Assembly (NCBI GenBank): GCA_965661945.1
Contig: CBFIFP010000001.1
Span: 124,001-188,000, forward strand
DNA length: 64,000 nt
DNA from: JAJRPT01 sp965661945
GTDB lineage: Bacteria > Bacteroidota > Ignavibacteria > Kapaibacteriales > UBA2268
Direction: 5' to 3'
The stretch's first letter is position 1. Every line of letters starts with the position of its first letter. The notes under the pieces were generated by a model. It did no database searches, was not told where the DNA came from, and saw only the letters and a program-made list of their open reading frames with translations. A program made the translations under genes and the position numbers. Positions 63,128-64,000 of the stretch are shown here, in pieces.

Positions 63128-63134
63128 TAAAAAA

Positions 63135-63155
63135 GCAACATCGTTGCGAAATATC
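63135..63155. repeat. Hairpin GCAAC-ATC-GTTGC followed by GAAATATC
   Basis: 5-bp arms, then the same GAAATATC tail that follows palindrome cores at 62529 and 63041. A similar hairpin with other arms and a GAAATATT tail lies at 63180-63207. Confidence 0.65.
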
Positions 63156-63333
63156 TATAAACAAAAAAATCACCAAAACCCTAAAGCTCATTTAGGTGCG
63201 AAATATTAAAAAACAATTCAACAAAAACTAATAACATCATCCACCTCACATTTTCAAAATAAAATAAAAAATAACAAAAATCTACTCCTTAAATTTGCAA
63301 AATAAAACAAGTTCTTTGACATAAATATAAAAA

Positions 63334-63432
63334 NNNNNNNNNNNNNNNNNNNNNNNNNNNNNNNNNNNNNNNNNNNNNNNNNNNNNNNNNNNNNNNNNNN
63401 NNNNNNNNNNNNNNNNNNNNNNNNNNNNNNNN
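63334..63432. other. Assembly gap (99 N)
   Basis: Run of unknown bases inside repeat copy B. The corresponding part of copy A is 28 bases, so the gap length is probably not a true distance. Confidence 0.95.
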
Positions 63433-63520
63433 ATCGCAGTATTTGCACACAATATTAGCCATATTTTATAATTTAATATAAACCAACAACTTAATTTTTC
63501 AAAAAAAAACAAAAAATCAC

Positions 63521-63547
63521 TGCAAATTCTGCAAATACTGCAAAATT
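63521..63547 (+). repeat. 9-bp tandem repeat, short array (copy B)
   Basis: TGCAAATTC, TGCAAATAC and a partial TGCAAAATT, the reduced counterpart of the array at 62831. Confidence 0.85.
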
Positions 63548-63589
63548 TCGCCCTAACACCTTGTAATAATTTAAGTTATAATTTAACAA

Positions 63590-63705
63590 AAAATGAATCC
63601 ATCGGATTCAAACGTTTATAGAAAAATTTTATCAAAAAAATGGTTCCTTTCATTCGGAGTAGAATGTAAAAAAAAATATTTTTTGGATAAATAAATATTA
63701 TTCAA
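63590..63705 (-). repeat. AT-rich repeat family 2, copy 2
   Basis: Inverted copy of 51655-51775, with hairpin TGAATCC-ATC-GGATTCA at 63594-63610. Confidence 0.65.
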
Positions 63706-63803
63706 TATATTGCTTTTGAAAATTAACCAAATCAAAAAATAATTTTTTGATTTAAGAAAATATAGAATTTGGGTTGCAAATTTATTTATTAGGATATTAA
63801 AAA

Positions 63804-64000
63804 ATGAAAACACTACTAATAATTTCAATTATCTTATTAACCTCTTCTTGTAAAAAAGAAGAGGTTAATGATTACCCAGAAAGAAAAGTGAATAAAGGAT
63901 TATCACTTAACCTTATTTGGAAATCAAAAAGAATATTTCCTTTTGAAAACTATAGCGGTAGATTTTATAAAACTAAATATGCAATTATAAATGACAATAT
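63804..64000 (+). CDS. Lipoprotein, N-terminal part
   Basis: An ATG at 63804 with AGGATAT upstream opens a frame to the right edge: MKTLLIISIILLTSSC (lipobox LTSSC, Cys 16), then KKEEVNDYPERKV and LSLNLIWKSKRIFPFENYSG. At least 65 residues; the rest lies outside the window. The LIWKSK segment recalls starts of beta-propeller lipoproteins, but too little is visible to name a family. Confidence 0.7.
   Translation, partial: MKTLLIISIILLTSSCKKEEVNDYPERKVNKGLSLNLIWKSKRIFPFENYSGRFYKTKYAIINDN

Larger units (their letters stand above)
62984..63560 (+). repeat. Island repeat, copy B (with insertion and gap)
   Basis: Second copy of the island repeat. It carries about 100 extra bases (63049-63150) between two GAAATATC sequences, and 99 N at 63334-63432 where copy A has 28 bases. 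Confidence 0.85.
62426..63803. other. Repeat island without genes, with assembly gap
   Basis: No credible gene. It contains two direct copies of a repeat of about 400 bp (62472-62895 and 62984-63560), four GAGCGAAGCGA palindromes, further hairpins, a 9-bp tandem array, boxA-like GTTCTTTGA motifs, 99 unknown bases and repeat family 2 copy 2. Confidence 0.8.

Noticed and set aside
62948..63130. 60-codon plus-strand frame in the repeat island
   Set aside because: It runs through palindromic repeats and has no ribosome site.
62691..63320. Ribosomal RNA operon leader
   Set aside because: boxA-like motifs are present but no rRNA or tRNA sequence is seen around them.
63616..63828. 70-codon minus-strand frame near the right edge
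   Set aside because: It overlaps repeat family 2 and the start of the plus-strand lipoprotein gene, which has a signal peptide and ribosome site.

Overview
The window is 64 kb of AT-rich DNA (by eye about 30 percent GC) from a didermic bacterium of the Bacteroidota/Ignavibacteriota/Kapabacteria (FCB) kind. This rests on a porU-porV pair of the type IX secretion system (T9SS), several cargo proteins with T9SS C-terminal sorting domains, a TonB-dependent receptor, an exbB-exbD-exbD-tonB-pstS-like-TPR operon, and promoter-like boxes of the TAnnTTTG type about 30-37 nt before start codons. I cannot name the genus. No rRNA, tRNA, IS transposase, prophage or CRISPR array is visible.

Layout. 1-4.7 kb: 3' end of uvrA, an FKBP-type isomerase lipoprotein with a beta-barrel partner, and a TonB-dependent receptor with a small lipoprotein. 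4.8-10.6 kb: two large Asp-box/T9SS-sorted surface proteins, one preceded by a small Cys-rich exported protein, separated by a repeated terminator-promoter cassette. 10.7-19.1 kb: secA, porV, porU. 19.4-20.0 kb: a YD-repeat-like gene broken by one TAG. 20.1-26.9 kb: metG, mraY, a Ktr/Trk potassium uptake pair and a porin-like barrel. 27.5-35.9 kb: pgk, miaA, pcm, cdaA, a lone nuoC, a TPR protein, a trmH-like gene with no ordinary start codon, and a YbiT-like ABC-F protein. 36.0-38.6 kb: a tightly coupled four-gene operon of lipoprotein, VTC polyphosphate-polymerase domain protein, DUF4956 membrane protein and DUF2490 barrel. 38.8-45.9 kb: a STAS protein and the energy-transducing ExbB/ExbD/TonB operon. 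46-48.2 kb: rsmA, PAP2, yigZ. 48.2-51.3 kb: a second copy of the Cys-rich plus Asp-box/T9SS gene pair, its small gene carrying an in-frame TGA. 51.9-57.7 kb: ruvB, a CDF transporter, an orphan histidine kinase, an acid phosphatase, a polyprenyl synthetase and tatC. 57.9-62.4 kb: an Ig-domain T9SS cargo, a methyltransferase, a prohibitin-like protein and ispF. 62.4-63.8 kb: a repeat island with an assembly gap, then the start of a lipoprotein gene.

How it fits together. SecA and TatC move proteins across the inner membrane; PorU and PorV complete type IX export and anchoring of the four CTD-bearing cargo proteins seen here; the Ton complex powers outer-membrane uptake. The least described unit is the VTC-DUF4956-DUF2490-lipoprotein operon, which looks like an envelope-spanning machine built around a polyphosphate-polymerase-like enzyme. 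The non-coding DNA is also notable. Palindromes keep a constant core while both arms change together, a repeat carries a 9-bp tandem array of variable length, and a duplicated promoter region has an A10/A14 homopolymer between its two boxes.
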